DNA of 64,000 nucleotides from Burkholderiaceae bacterium. Its GTDB lineage: Bacteria; Pseudomonadota; Gammaproteobacteria; Burkholderiales; Burkholderiaceae_C. Of the stretch, positions 24,572 through 32,265 are shown one piece after another. Within the stretch, counting starts at the first letter, position 1; every line of letters starts with the position of its first letter. The DNA is taken from contig JAGOPK010000004.1 of NCBI GenBank assembly GCA_017992055.1, positions 238,165-302,164 of the forward strand, written 5' to 3'. A program made the position numbers and the translations under genes. Under the pieces are notes generated by a model, which made no database searches, was not told the DNA's origin, and saw nothing but the letters and a program-made list of their open reading frames with translations.

Positions 24572-24955
24572 TCAGCCCGCGGCGGTGAGCGTGGCGCAAT
24601 AGGCCAGCAGGTCTTCCAGCTCGGCCGACTTGTCGAACACCCGGTCGGCGCCCAGCTGGGCGGCGCGGCGGCGCACGTCGGGCGTGGCGTAGTTGCTCAG
24701 CACCACCAGGCGCGCCGCGGGGCGCAGCCGGCGTGCCTGGCGCAGCACCTCCAGCCCGCTGCCACGCTTGAGGAACAGGTCGATGATCACCAGGTCGCAG
24801 GGCTGGGTGGCGTCGGCCAGCCAGGCGATGGCCGAGTCCTGGTCCTCGCGGTGGTCCAGCACGCGCAGCGGCAGCAACTCCTCCAGCGCGGCCACCAGGT
24901 TGTGGCGGATCAGAGGGCTGTCTTCAACGAGAAAGCAGGTCAGCACGGTGCGCAA
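24572..24955 (-). CDS. Single-domain response regulator (REC only)
   Basis: The 127-residue protein is a bare receiver domain. The acidic pocket is E11-D12 (FLVEDSPLI), the phosphoacceptor is D59 in LVIIDLFLKRGSG, a switch threonine/serine position is near LSNY, and the conserved lysine is in FDKSAE. There is no output domain, so it probably acts as a phosphorelay intermediate or a protein-interaction switch. Candidate partners nearby are the kinase at 26140–27630 or the orphan kinases at 11–16 kb. It is divergent from the REC-GGDEF gene at 25091. Confidence 0.82.
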   Translation of the reverse strand: MRTVLTCFLVEDSPLIRHNLVAALEELLPLRVLDHREDQDSAIAWLADATQPCDLVIIDLFLKRGSGLEVLRQARRLRPAARLVVLSNYATPDVRRRAAQLGADRVFDKSAELEDLLAYCATLTAAG

Positions 24956-25090
24956 GGAGGGACGGCCATCGGTCGGGGCGGATTATCCGCAGGCGGCCGC
25001 GGCCTGGCGGCACCTGTCGGTGCCTGTGTGCAGCTGTAAACGCGGTGTTGTCCGACAGACAGCTGGCCACCCCCGTTTCAAGCTCGGCCC

Positions 25091-26146
25091 ATGAGCCCTG
25101 TCGCTGCTGCCTTCCCTGCGCTGCCCGATGCGTCGTCCGGCCCGGACCCGATCTGCACCTCGGGCCCGTCCGACGGCCGCGGCCACCTGCTGCTGATCGA
25201 GCCCGACGCCCGCGCGGCCATCACGCTGCTGCGCGCGCTGTGCCCGCTGGCACGGGTGCGCCTGGCCTCGGGCCTGGCCGATGCCCAGGCCCAGGCCGCC
25301 GTCGACCCGCCCGAGCTGGTGCTGGTCAGCGACCGCCTGCCCGAGGCGGCGGCCGGCGATCTGGCCGCCTGCTGGCAGGCCCTGCCCGACCTGGCCGGCC
25401 TGCCGCGCATGGCGCTGACCGCCGGTGACGATCCGGCCCACGAGGCCCTGCTGCTGGACGGCGGCGCCCTGGGCTGCCTGCCGCGCCGCGCCGACGCGGT
25501 CCTGCTGCGCTCGCGCGTGCAGGTGCTGCTGCAGCTGCTGCGCAGCGCCGCACGCTGGCGCCACCAGGCCGAGCGCGATGCGCTCACCGGCCTGGCCGGC
25601 CGCCATCACATCGACGAGGTGCTGCTGCGCGAATGGCGCCTGGCCCGGCGCCAGGGCCGGCCGCTGGCGCTGCTGATGATCGACATCGACCACTTCAAGG
25701 CCTTCAACGACCACCATGGCCATCCGGCCGGCGATGATTGCCTGCGCCAGGTGGCCCAGGTGCTGCAGCAGGCGCTGCGCCGGCCCACCGACCTGGCCGG
25801 CCGCTGGGGCGGCGAGGAGTTCCTGGTGCTGCTGTCCGAGACCGATCTGCACGGCGCCCTGGTGGTGGCCCAGCTGCTGCGCGAGGCGCTGGCCGAGCGC
25901 AACATCCACCACGGCGGCCTGCCAGGGCCGCAGGCCCGGGTCACGGCCTCGATCGGCGTGGCCGCCTGGACCCCGGGCAGCGGCGATGCCGACTGCGCCG
26001 GAGACGGTGGCGTGCAGTCGCTGCTGGCCACCGCCGATGCGGCGCTGTACGAGGCCAAGCGTGGCGGCCGCGACGCCGTGCAGTGGCAGCTGCTGCCGCA
26101 GGCGCCGCTGCGCCTGCACGGCCACCCGCTGCACCCGCCTCACTGA
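25091..26146 (+). CDS. Receiver-like/GGDEF diguanylate cyclase
   Basis: The 351-residue protein has an N-terminal receiver-like domain (about 30–155: LLLIEPDARAAITLL, LVLVSDRLPEAA), in which the usual phosphoacceptor aspartate position reads LVSDRLP. A GGDEF domain follows (about 170–335) with the intact variant motif GGEEF at 240–244 and LMIDIDHFKAFNDHHGH. It should synthesise cyclic di-GMP in the cytoplasm. The stop codon overlaps by several bases the end of the convergent kinase gene. It could be the output for that kinase, or for the neighbouring single REC protein; this is inferred from position only. Confidence 0.83.
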   Translation: MSPVAAAFPALPDASSGPDPICTSGPSDGRGHLLLIEPDARAAITLLRALCPLARVRLASGLADAQAQAAVDPPELVLVSDRLPEAAAGDLAACWQALPDLAGLPRMALTAGDDPAHEALLLDGGALGCLPRRADAVLLRSRVQVLLQLLRSAARWRHQAERDALTGLAGRHHIDEVLLREWRLARRQGRPLALLMIDIDHFKAFNDHHGHPAGDDCLRQVAQVLQQALRRPTDLAGRWGGEEFLVLLSETDLHGALVVAQLLREALAERNIHHGGLPGPQARVTASIGVAAWTPGSGDADCAGDGGVQSLLATADAALYEAKRGGRDAVQWQLLPQAPLRLHGHPLHPPH

Positions 26147-27630
26147 GCGGTGGCTGGCGCGTCCGGCCCGTCCAACCCGGCGGCCGGGTCGGCGCCAGCC
26201 TCAGTGGCCGAAGCCGCCAGCGGCAGCCAGGCCTCGATGCGAGTGCCCAGGCCCGGCGCCGATTGCACGCGCAGCCGGCCGTTCTCGGCCTCGACGCGAT
26301 AGCGCATGCCGGTCAGGCCGTGGCGCTTGATGCCCACGCGCTGCGCATCGAAGCCCACACCGTCGTCGCGCACCAGCAGCTGGGCATCGCTGTCCTCGAT
26401 CATCAGCCGCACCTCGACCTGGCGCGCCTGGGCGTACTTGCCCACATTGGTCAGCGCCTCCTGCACCAGGCGGAACAGCGTCAGCTCGGCCGAGGGCGTC
26501 AGCGGCAGGTCCTCGATGTCGGTGCTCACGCGCAGGCCGCTGCGCTCGGCGAACTCGCTGCACAGGATCTCCAGCGCCGCCTTCAGCCCCAGGTTGGACA
26601 GCGTCGACGGCCGCAGGTCCTCGATGATGCGGCGCTTCAGCGCAATGCCGCTGTTCAGCGTCTCCACCAGGTGCACCAGCCGCGGCGTCAGCTCGGGCAG
26701 GGCCGACTGCAGCGTCGGCCGCATGCGCGCCACGTCCAGCTTGGCCGCGGTCAGCAGCGCGCCCAGCTCGTCGTGCAGTTCACGCGCCAGGCGGGCGCGC
26801 TCGTCCTCGCGTGCGGTCTCCAGGTGGCGGGTCAGCTCCACCAGCTCGGCGGTGCGCAGCTGCACCTGCTGCTCCAGCTGGTCGCGCTGGTCCTGGATCA
26901 GGCGCTGGCGCTCGGCCCGCTGCTGGTCGTTGGCGCGGCGCTGGCGCAGGTACAGGCCCAGCATCAGCAGGCTGACCAGGGACAGCGAGGCAATGCCCAC
27001 ACGGTTGAGCTGCAGCGTCTCGGTCACCGAGCCCAGGCCCTGGCGGATCAGCTGGTCCTCGCGCTGCGTCATCAGCTCGGTCTGGCGCTCGATGGCCGAC
27101 ATCAGGTCGCGGCCGCGGTCGAGCTGGATGATCAGCAGCGCCGACTCCTGCTTGCCCTGGTCGTGCAGGTCGATCACCACCTGCATCTCGTTGAAGCGGT
27201 CGTCGATCAGCTTGCCCAGCCGGCGCAGCTGGGTCTGGCCTTCCTCGTCGGCGCGCTGGCCGTAGTTGGCCTGCAAGGCCGCCAGCTGCTCGCCCACCGT
27301 GGTTGCCACCTGGCGGTAAGGGTCCAGGTACTCGGAGCGGCCGGTCAGCACATAGCCGCGCTGGCTGGACTCGGCCTTGCTCATCAGGTGGCGCAGCTGC
27401 CACAGGTCCACACGCACCTGGCCATGGCGGGTCAGGCGCTCCAGCTGCGAGGTCGACTCGCGGTAGCCCAGCTCGCTGAACACCAGCATGGCCCCGGCCG
27501 CCAGCACCGCCAGCGACAGCGCCAGCGGACTGCTGCGCAGGCGCCGCCCCAGGCCGGCCAGACGCTCCTGCGGCGGCGCGGCGGCCGGGGGCCAGGACGG
27601 GGTTGGGATCATCGCTGGGATTATCGGCAA
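26140..27630 (-). CDS. CHASE3-type sensor histidine kinase (NarX/LiaS family)
   Basis: The roughly 496-residue protein has two membrane helices (about 37–55 and 213–230) framing a periplasmic four-helix sensor with MSKAESSQRGYVLTGRSEYLDPY, the signature of CHASE3 domains. The kinase core is of the HisKA_3/HATPase type: ARLARELHDELGALLTAAKLD carries the phosphoacceptor His, then LRPSTLSNLGLKAALE, LVQEALTNVGKYAQA and DDGVGFD, and GLTGMRYRVEAENG closes the ATP lid. Kinases of this family normally pair with LuxR-type regulators; none is adjacent, but a REC-only protein and a REC-GGDEF protein are close by. Alternative starts exist at the two methionines near the N-terminus. Confidence 0.85.
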   Translation of the reverse strand: MPIIPAMIPTPSWPPAAAPPQERLAGLGRRLRSSPLALSLAVLAAGAMLVFSELGYRESTSQLERLTRHGQVRVDLWQLRHLMSKAESSQRGYVLTGRSEYLDPYRQVATTVGEQLAALQANYGQRADEEGQTQLRRLGKLIDDRFNEMQVVIDLHDQGKQESALLIIQLDRGRDLMSAIERQTELMTQREDQLIRQGLGSVTETLQLNRVGIASLSLVSLLMLGLYLRQRRANDQQRAERQRLIQDQRDQLEQQVQLRTAELVELTRHLETAREDERARLARELHDELGALLTAAKLDVARMRPTLQSALPELTPRLVHLVETLNSGIALKRRIIEDLRPSTLSNLGLKAALEILCSEFAERSGLRVSTDIEDLPLTPSAELTLFRLVQEALTNVGKYAQARQVEVRLMIEDSDAQLLVRDDGVGFDAQRVGIKRHGLTGMRYRVEAENGRLRVQSAPGLGTRIEAWLPLAASATEAGADPAAGLDGPDAPATAQ

Positions 27631-27667
27631 GCCGCCGGCGGCGGCTGTAGGACGGCGCCCCGGCCGT

Positions 27668-28762
27668 TCAGCCGAACCTCAGCGCATACACCATCGGCAG
27701 GGTGTTGCACACCGTGGTCCAGGCCTCGCCGCCATCGGCGCTGGCCCACAGGCCGCCGGTGGTGCTGGCCAGCAGCAGGTGGCGGCCGTCGGCGGCCACG
27801 TCCAGGCCATGGCGGTAGACCAGGTCGTAGCAGTCGCGCTGCGGCAGGCCCTCGCCCAGGGTCTGGAAGCTGGCGCCGCCATCCGTGGTGCGGTTGACCA
27901 CCAGGGCCCCGTCCACCGGCACCCGGCATTCGTCCTTGATGGCCGGCACGAACCAGGCGGTATCGGCATCGGCCGGGTGCACGGCCACGGCAAAGCCGAA
28001 GCTGGAGCGTGGCGCCTGCAGCGGCTGCCAGCTGGCGGCGTTGTCGGCGCTGCGCCAGATGCCGCCATGGTGCTGGCACCACAGCACCTCGGGCCGCGAC
28101 GGCGCGCGCACGATGCGGTGCGGGTCCTGGATGTTGGGGTCGTCGGCCTGCTCGGGCGGGATGAAGTCGGCGCGCATGCCGGCCGCCGCCAGCGCCCAGC
28201 TGGCGCCGGCGTCCTCGCTGCGCCAGACGCCGCCGCAGGAGATGCCCAGCAGCAGCTCGTGTGGCCGCTGCGGATGCGGGCAGATCGAATGGATGCCCGG
28301 CACGTCGTAGCCGCCGCCCATCCAGGCCAGGCGCTCGGGCCGGTCCCACAGCCCGCGCAGCAGGCTCCAGTGGCGGCCGTGGTCGGGGCTGACGAACAAG
28401 CCGCCGGGCAGGGTGCCGGCATAGATCAGCGGCCGCTCGGCGGGGCCGGCGCGCTCCAGCGACCAGATCAGCTGCAGTGTCCAGGCCGGGCCGGCGCTGC
28501 CCTCGGGGGACTGCGGCTGGGGCGGATAGGCCGGCGCATCCACCTCCTGCCAGTGGTCGCCGGCATCGTCCGAGGCCTGCAGCTTGACGCCGAAGTGGCC
28601 CAGGTTCAGCGCCGCCAGCATGCGCCCCTGCGCATCGGGCGGCAGCAGCATGGACACCGGCTCGCCGAGAAAGTGCGTGCGCCGGATGGACCAGGCGCCG
28701 CCCTGCCGGCGCAGCTCGATCAGGCCCTTGCGCGTGGCCAGCCAGGCGCGGTCATTGTTCAT
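27668..28762 (-). CDS. BNR/sialidase-like beta-propeller protein
   Basis: The 364-residue protein contains several Asp-box-like repeats (SDDAGDHWQEV, SPDHGRHWSLL, SEDAGASWALA, SADNAASWQPL, TTDGGASFQTL, SADGGEAWTTV). These S-x-D-x-G-x-x-W motifs mark BNR/Asp-box beta-propeller blades as in sortilin and exo-sialidases. There is no signal peptide, so it is probably cytoplasmic. Sialidase catalytic residues are not evident, so a sugar-hydrolase activity should not be assumed. It is the last gene of a three-gene set with a MoaD/ThiS protein and a membrane protein. Confidence 0.75.
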   Translation of the reverse strand: MNNDRAWLATRKGLIELRRQGGAWSIRRTHFLGEPVSMLLPPDAQGRMLAALNLGHFGVKLQASDDAGDHWQEVDAPAYPPQPQSPEGSAGPAWTLQLIWSLERAGPAERPLIYAGTLPGGLFVSPDHGRHWSLLRGLWDRPERLAWMGGGYDVPGIHSICPHPQRPHELLLGISCGGVWRSEDAGASWALAAAGMRADFIPPEQADDPNIQDPHRIVRAPSRPEVLWCQHHGGIWRSADNAASWQPLQAPRSSFGFAVAVHPADADTAWFVPAIKDECRVPVDGALVVNRTTDGGASFQTLGEGLPQRDCYDLVYRHGLDVAADGRHLLLASTTGGLWASADGGEAWTTVCNTLPMVYALRFG

Positions 28763-28783
28763 GCTCGGACTCCTGCGAAGACT

Positions 28784-29053
28784 TCAGCCACCCGACAAGG
28801 CCTGCAGCACATGCACCTGGCTGTCGGGCGCCAGCGCCTGGTCCAGCGCCTGCGCGCCAACGCAGCGCTGGCCGTCGATGAAGACGGCGATGTGCGGCCG
28901 CAGCCGGCCCTGGTCGTCCAGCACATAGCCGCGCAGCCGCGGCTGCTGCGCAAACACCTGCTGCAGCGCCTGGCCCAGCGTGGCGGCCTGCAACTCGCAG
29001 CGCGGCGCGTCGACAAAGCGCCGCAACTGGGCCGTGAACACCAGCGTGGCCAT
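28784..29053 (-). CDS. MoaD/ThiS-family ubiquitin-like protein
   Basis: The 89-residue protein has the beta-grasp pattern of MoaD/ThiS (ATLVFTAQLRRFVDAP, then LRPHIAVFIDGQ) and ends in ALSGG. The C-terminal Gly-Gly is the residue pair adenylated and thiocarboxylated in sulfur carriers of molybdopterin, thiamine and some cysteine pathways. It is not beside moaE, thiG or an E1-like gene, but between a TIR-like membrane protein gene (6 bp) and a BNR gene (21 bp), which suggests a dedicated function. Whether it is a sulfur carrier or a protein modifier is unknown. Confidence 0.78.
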   Translation of the reverse strand: MATLVFTAQLRRFVDAPRCELQAATLGQALQQVFAQQPRLRGYVLDDQGRLRPHIAVFIDGQRCVGAQALDQALAPDSQVHVLQALSGG

Positions 29054-29059
29054 CGCGGT

Positions 29060-30940
29060 TCAGGCCACCTGCAGGTCGACCACCGATGCGCTGGCGCTGT
29101 CCACCGTGGCCGTGGCCGAAGCCGCGGCCTCGGCCAGCAGGCCATACAGCGCGGCCATTTCGGCATGGCTGCCCTGCTGCAGGCGCAGCAGGCGCAGGCG
29201 GGGCGAGCGGCCGGCGGCGCCGCCCTGGCCACGCCGGCCCGAGGCCTGCCACAGGCCCTGGATCTCGGCCTGCAGCGGCGCCAGCGGCTGGCTGGCGTCG
29301 ACCAGCAGCAGCACCCGCTCCAGCGGCGCCCGCAGCAGCAGCTCGGCCAGCTCGAAGCGCGTGCCGGCACGCTCGGGCGCGTATTCGCGCAGGTCCAGCA
29401 GCACCACGCCGGCCCGCGCGATCAAGGCCCGCGCCGCATGCTGCCAGGCGGCATTGGCGCAGAACAGCTCGTCGATGCGGCAGCGGCCATCGGGATCGCG
29501 CTGCGGCGACAGCCCGGTCAGGCGCCGCGCCAGGCTGCCGGCGCCGGTGATGAAGCGCTGGTGCAGGCGCCGGCCCAGCCAGGCGAAGAACTCGTCGGGC
29601 TCCATGCAGGCGCCGGCCAGGTCGGGGCCGGCGATCATCCACACCGGCGCGGCAAAGCGCCAGCGCGCCAGCAGCCGGTCGGTGAAGGCCTCGCTGCGGT
29701 GCGAGGGCTTGAACACGCGCAGCATCAGCAACGCCGGCAGCACCGGCGGCGCCTGGGCCATCAGCCGCGCCAGCGAGCGCAGCATGGCCCAGCGCCACAG
29801 CAGCCAGGCGCCCAGGGCCAGGCCGGCCAACGGCAGCAGGCCATCGGCCTGGCCGTCGTTGAAGCTCAGCAACAGCAGGCCGCCGGCCACGTACAGCGTC
29901 AGCGTGGCCCAGTAGCCGCCATGGGCCAGCTGGGCATCGCTGAAGGCGCGGGCCTCGTAGCGCCGGGCGATGCGGCGCAGTGCCCAGGCCGCCACCACGC
30001 CGGCCAGCAACAGGAAGCCCAGGGCGACGGCGATGGCCCACAGCGTATCGCCGGCGCGCCAGACATCTTCTTCGAGCGAGGTGCCGGGCAGGTGCGGGTC
30101 CCACACCACCAGCACCGCCAGCACGGCGCTGCACAGCGCCACCGCAGCGCCCAATGCGGCCAGCAGCGGCGGGCCGGCGCCGCGTGCGGCCGGGCGCATC
30201 AGCGTGGCCAGGGTCATGCCCAGCAGGGCGGCGCCGACGACAAACAGCGTGGCCGCGCCCACATCGGTGCCGGCCAGCAGCAGGCCGATCCAGGCGGCCA
30301 GTGCCGACAGGCCCCAGCCGCCCCAGACCCAGGACTCGCGCAGCCCGGACTGCAGGCCCCAGGCCAGAAAGGCCGGCATCACCAGCATCGGCAGCAGGGT
30401 CAGCCACAGCGCATGCCATTCGCGCCAGCCCATGCCGGCTTCAGTCGCATCCACGGCTGCGGTGGGTTCAGCGGCGTCCGTGGCCGCCGTGGCTGCGGTG
30501 GTGGCTGCGGTGGTGGCTGTGCTGGCCGCCTCGGTCTCGCCGGACTGCTGCAGCGCCAGGCCCACCAGCAACAGCAGCAGCAGGCCCAGCCACAGCAGCA
30601 GGCCGCCGATGAACTGCCGGCGCAGCACGCGGCGGCGCAGGCGCTGGGCCTGGGCCGCGGCCGGCGGCAGCGTGTCGGGCAGGCCGGCCAGGTCGATGGT
30701 CTGCAACTGCAGCGGCGGCAGCGGCGAGCGGGTGCGCTCGTCGGGCGCCTCGTCGGGGATGGCGGTGGGCGCCAGGTCGGCCACCGTGCTCTGCAGCCGC
30801 GTCACCGCGCGGGCATAACGCCGCTTGGCCCAGGCCGCCAGCAGCAGGGCCAGCGGCGTCAGCAGCAGCAACAGCAGGGCCACCATCGCAAGACCCTGCT
30901 CGCGCGTGAGATCGTCGCCGGCTGCGCCGCTGCCATCCAT
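29060..30940 (-). CDS. Multi-helix membrane protein with a TIR-like C-terminal region
   Basis: The 626-residue protein has about eight hydrophobic segments between 15 and 385, with a Thr/Ala-rich linker at about 135–170. The C-terminal 230 residues are soluble: LRVFKPSHRSEAFTDRLLAR is followed by WMIAGPDLAG, EPDEFFAWLGRRL, RIDELFCANAAW, AGVVLLDLREY and ERVLLLVDAS. The order of strand–helix units, with an opening beta strand, a D-rich loop and a late VLLDL strand, resembles TIR/SEFIR-type signalling domains fused to membrane anchors, but this is a structural guess. It starts the operon with MoaD/ThiS and BNR genes. The start at ATG 30940 is one of two adjacent candidates. The function is unknown. 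Confidence 0.6.
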   Translation of the reverse strand: MDGSGAAGDDLTREQGLAMVALLLLLLTPLALLLAAWAKRRYARAVTRLQSTVADLAPTAIPDEAPDERTRSPLPPLQLQTIDLAGLPDTLPPAAAQAQRLRRRVLRRQFIGGLLLWLGLLLLLLVGLALQQSGETEAASTATTAATTAATAATDAAEPTAAVDATEAGMGWREWHALWLTLLPMLVMPAFLAWGLQSGLRESWVWGGWGLSALAAWIGLLLAGTDVGAATLFVVGAALLGMTLATLMRPAARGAGPPLLAALGAAVALCSAVLAVLVVWDPHLPGTSLEEDVWRAGDTLWAIAVALGFLLLAGVVAAWALRRIARRYEARAFSDAQLAHGGYWATLTLYVAGGLLLLSFNDGQADGLLPLAGLALGAWLLWRWAMLRSLARLMAQAPPVLPALLMLRVFKPSHRSEAFTDRLLARWRFAAPVWMIAGPDLAGACMEPDEFFAWLGRRLHQRFITGAGSLARRLTGLSPQRDPDGRCRIDELFCANAAWQHAARALIARAGVVLLDLREYAPERAGTRFELAELLLRAPLERVLLLVDASQPLAPLQAEIQGLWQASGRRGQGGAAGRSPRLRLLRLQQGSHAEMAALYGLLAEAAASATATVDSASASVVDLQVA

Positions 30941-31015
30941 GGTGGCCGCATTCTGGCGCGGTGGCTGCCGCGCCGTATCGGTGCAATCAGGGGGGCCGGC
31001 CCCCGGCCGCGGCCT

Positions 31016-32251
31016 TCAGCCCAGCAGATCGGCCAGCGTGCGCGCCACCACCCGGGTGGCACGCTGCAGGTCGTCCAGCACCAGGTGCTCGTCGGCGCGC
31101 TTGGCATTGCTTTCGCGCACGGTGCGCGGGCCGGCGCCATAGATCACCGCCGGGATGCCGCGGGCGCAGTACAGCCGCACATCGGTGTACAGCGGCGTGC
31201 CCATCTCGGGAATCGGCTCGCCGAACACCGCCTGGCCATGGCGCTGGATGGCCTCGACCAGCGGCCGGTTGCCCGGCAGCGGCTGCAGCGACTGGGCCAG
31301 CAGCAGGCGCCGGATGTCCACCGTGATGCCGGTCACCGTGGCCGCGGCATCGGCGATGACCTGGCGCACCTCGGCCTCGACCTCGGCCGCGTTCTCCTCG
31401 GGGATCATGCGCCGGTCCAGCCGCAGCACCACCTTGCCGGGCACGACATTGGTGTTGGTGCCGCCCTCGATGCGGCCGACGTTCAGATACGGATGGCCGA
31501 TGCCGGGCACCTGCGAACGCACGGCCTGGTAGGCGGTGTTGCGCGCATACAGCGCATTCAGGATCGCCACCGCGCCCTGCAGCGCATCGACGCCGGTGTG
31601 CGGGATCGCCGCATGGGCCATCACGCCATGCACCGTGACCTCCATCTGCAGGCAGCCGTTGTGGGCGGTGACCACCTCGTAGGCAAAGCCGGCGGCAATC
31701 TCCAGGTCGGGCTGGGTCAGGCCTTGGCTCAGCAGCCAGCCCGGACCCAGTTCACCGCCAAATTCCTCGTCGTAGGTGAAGTGCAGCTCCACCGCGCCCT
31801 TCAGCGCCACGCCCTGGGCCGCCAGCGCCTGCAGCGCACGCAGCGCAAAGGTGTAGGTGGCGAAGTCGCTCTTGCTCACCGCCGAGGCGCGGCCATAGAG
31901 CTTGCCGTCGACGATCTCGCCGCCATAGGGGTCGTGGCTCCAGCCCTCGCCGGGTGGCACCACGTCGCCATGGGCATTCAGCGCGATGGTCGGACCGCCG
32001 TCGCCAAAGCGCTGGCGCACGATCAGGTTGGTGATGGACTGCATGCCCTGGGCCCGCACCTGCTCGGTGGGCACGGCATGGCGCTCGGCCTGCAGGCCGA
32101 AGCCGGCCAGCAGCTCGGCCGTGCGCTCGGCATGCGGCGCGTTGTCGCCGGGAGGCGTATCGGTGGGCACCTGCACCAGGGCCTGCAGGTAACGCAGCTG
32201 CTCGTCGAAGTGCTCGGCGATCCAGGCGTCCAGGGTGTCGTAAACGTTCAT
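31016..32251 (-). CDS. M20-family metallopeptidase/deacylase (ArgE/DapE-like)
   Basis: The 411-residue protein has the M20 metal-binding pattern: TIALNAHGDVVPPGEGWSHD (His and Asp), LHFTYDEEFGGELGPGW (the catalytic/metal Glu pair), and a C-terminal histidine in NAKRADEHL. The dimerisation (lid) domain is inserted at about 180–300. It removes acyl or carbamoyl groups from a nitrogen-containing substrate. It sits 14 bp downstream of the UraD–allantoate hydrolase fusion on the same strand, so a role in purine or ureide degradation is likely. The precise substrate is not shown by the sequence. ATG 32249–32251 opens with MNVYDTLDAWI. Confidence 0.8.
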   Translation of the reverse strand: MNVYDTLDAWIAEHFDEQLRYLQALVQVPTDTPPGDNAPHAERTAELLAGFGLQAERHAVPTEQVRAQGMQSITNLIVRQRFGDGGPTIALNAHGDVVPPGEGWSHDPYGGEIVDGKLYGRASAVSKSDFATYTFALRALQALAAQGVALKGAVELHFTYDEEFGGELGPGWLLSQGLTQPDLEIAAGFAYEVVTAHNGCLQMEVTVHGVMAHAAIPHTGVDALQGAVAILNALYARNTAYQAVRSQVPGIGHPYLNVGRIEGGTNTNVVPGKVVLRLDRRMIPEENAAEVEAEVRQVIADAAATVTGITVDIRRLLLAQSLQPLPGNRPLVEAIQRHGQAVFGEPIPEMGTPLYTDVRLYCARGIPAVIYGAGPRTVRESNAKRADEHLVLDDLQRATRVVARTLADLLG

Positions 32252-32265
32252 GCGGGAGGACAAGG

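Noticed and set aside
28784-29053. MoaD/ThiS gene as part of a molybdopterin or thiamine operon
   Set aside because: No moaE, moaA, thiG or related gene is in the neighbourhood; its partners are a membrane protein and a BNR protein.
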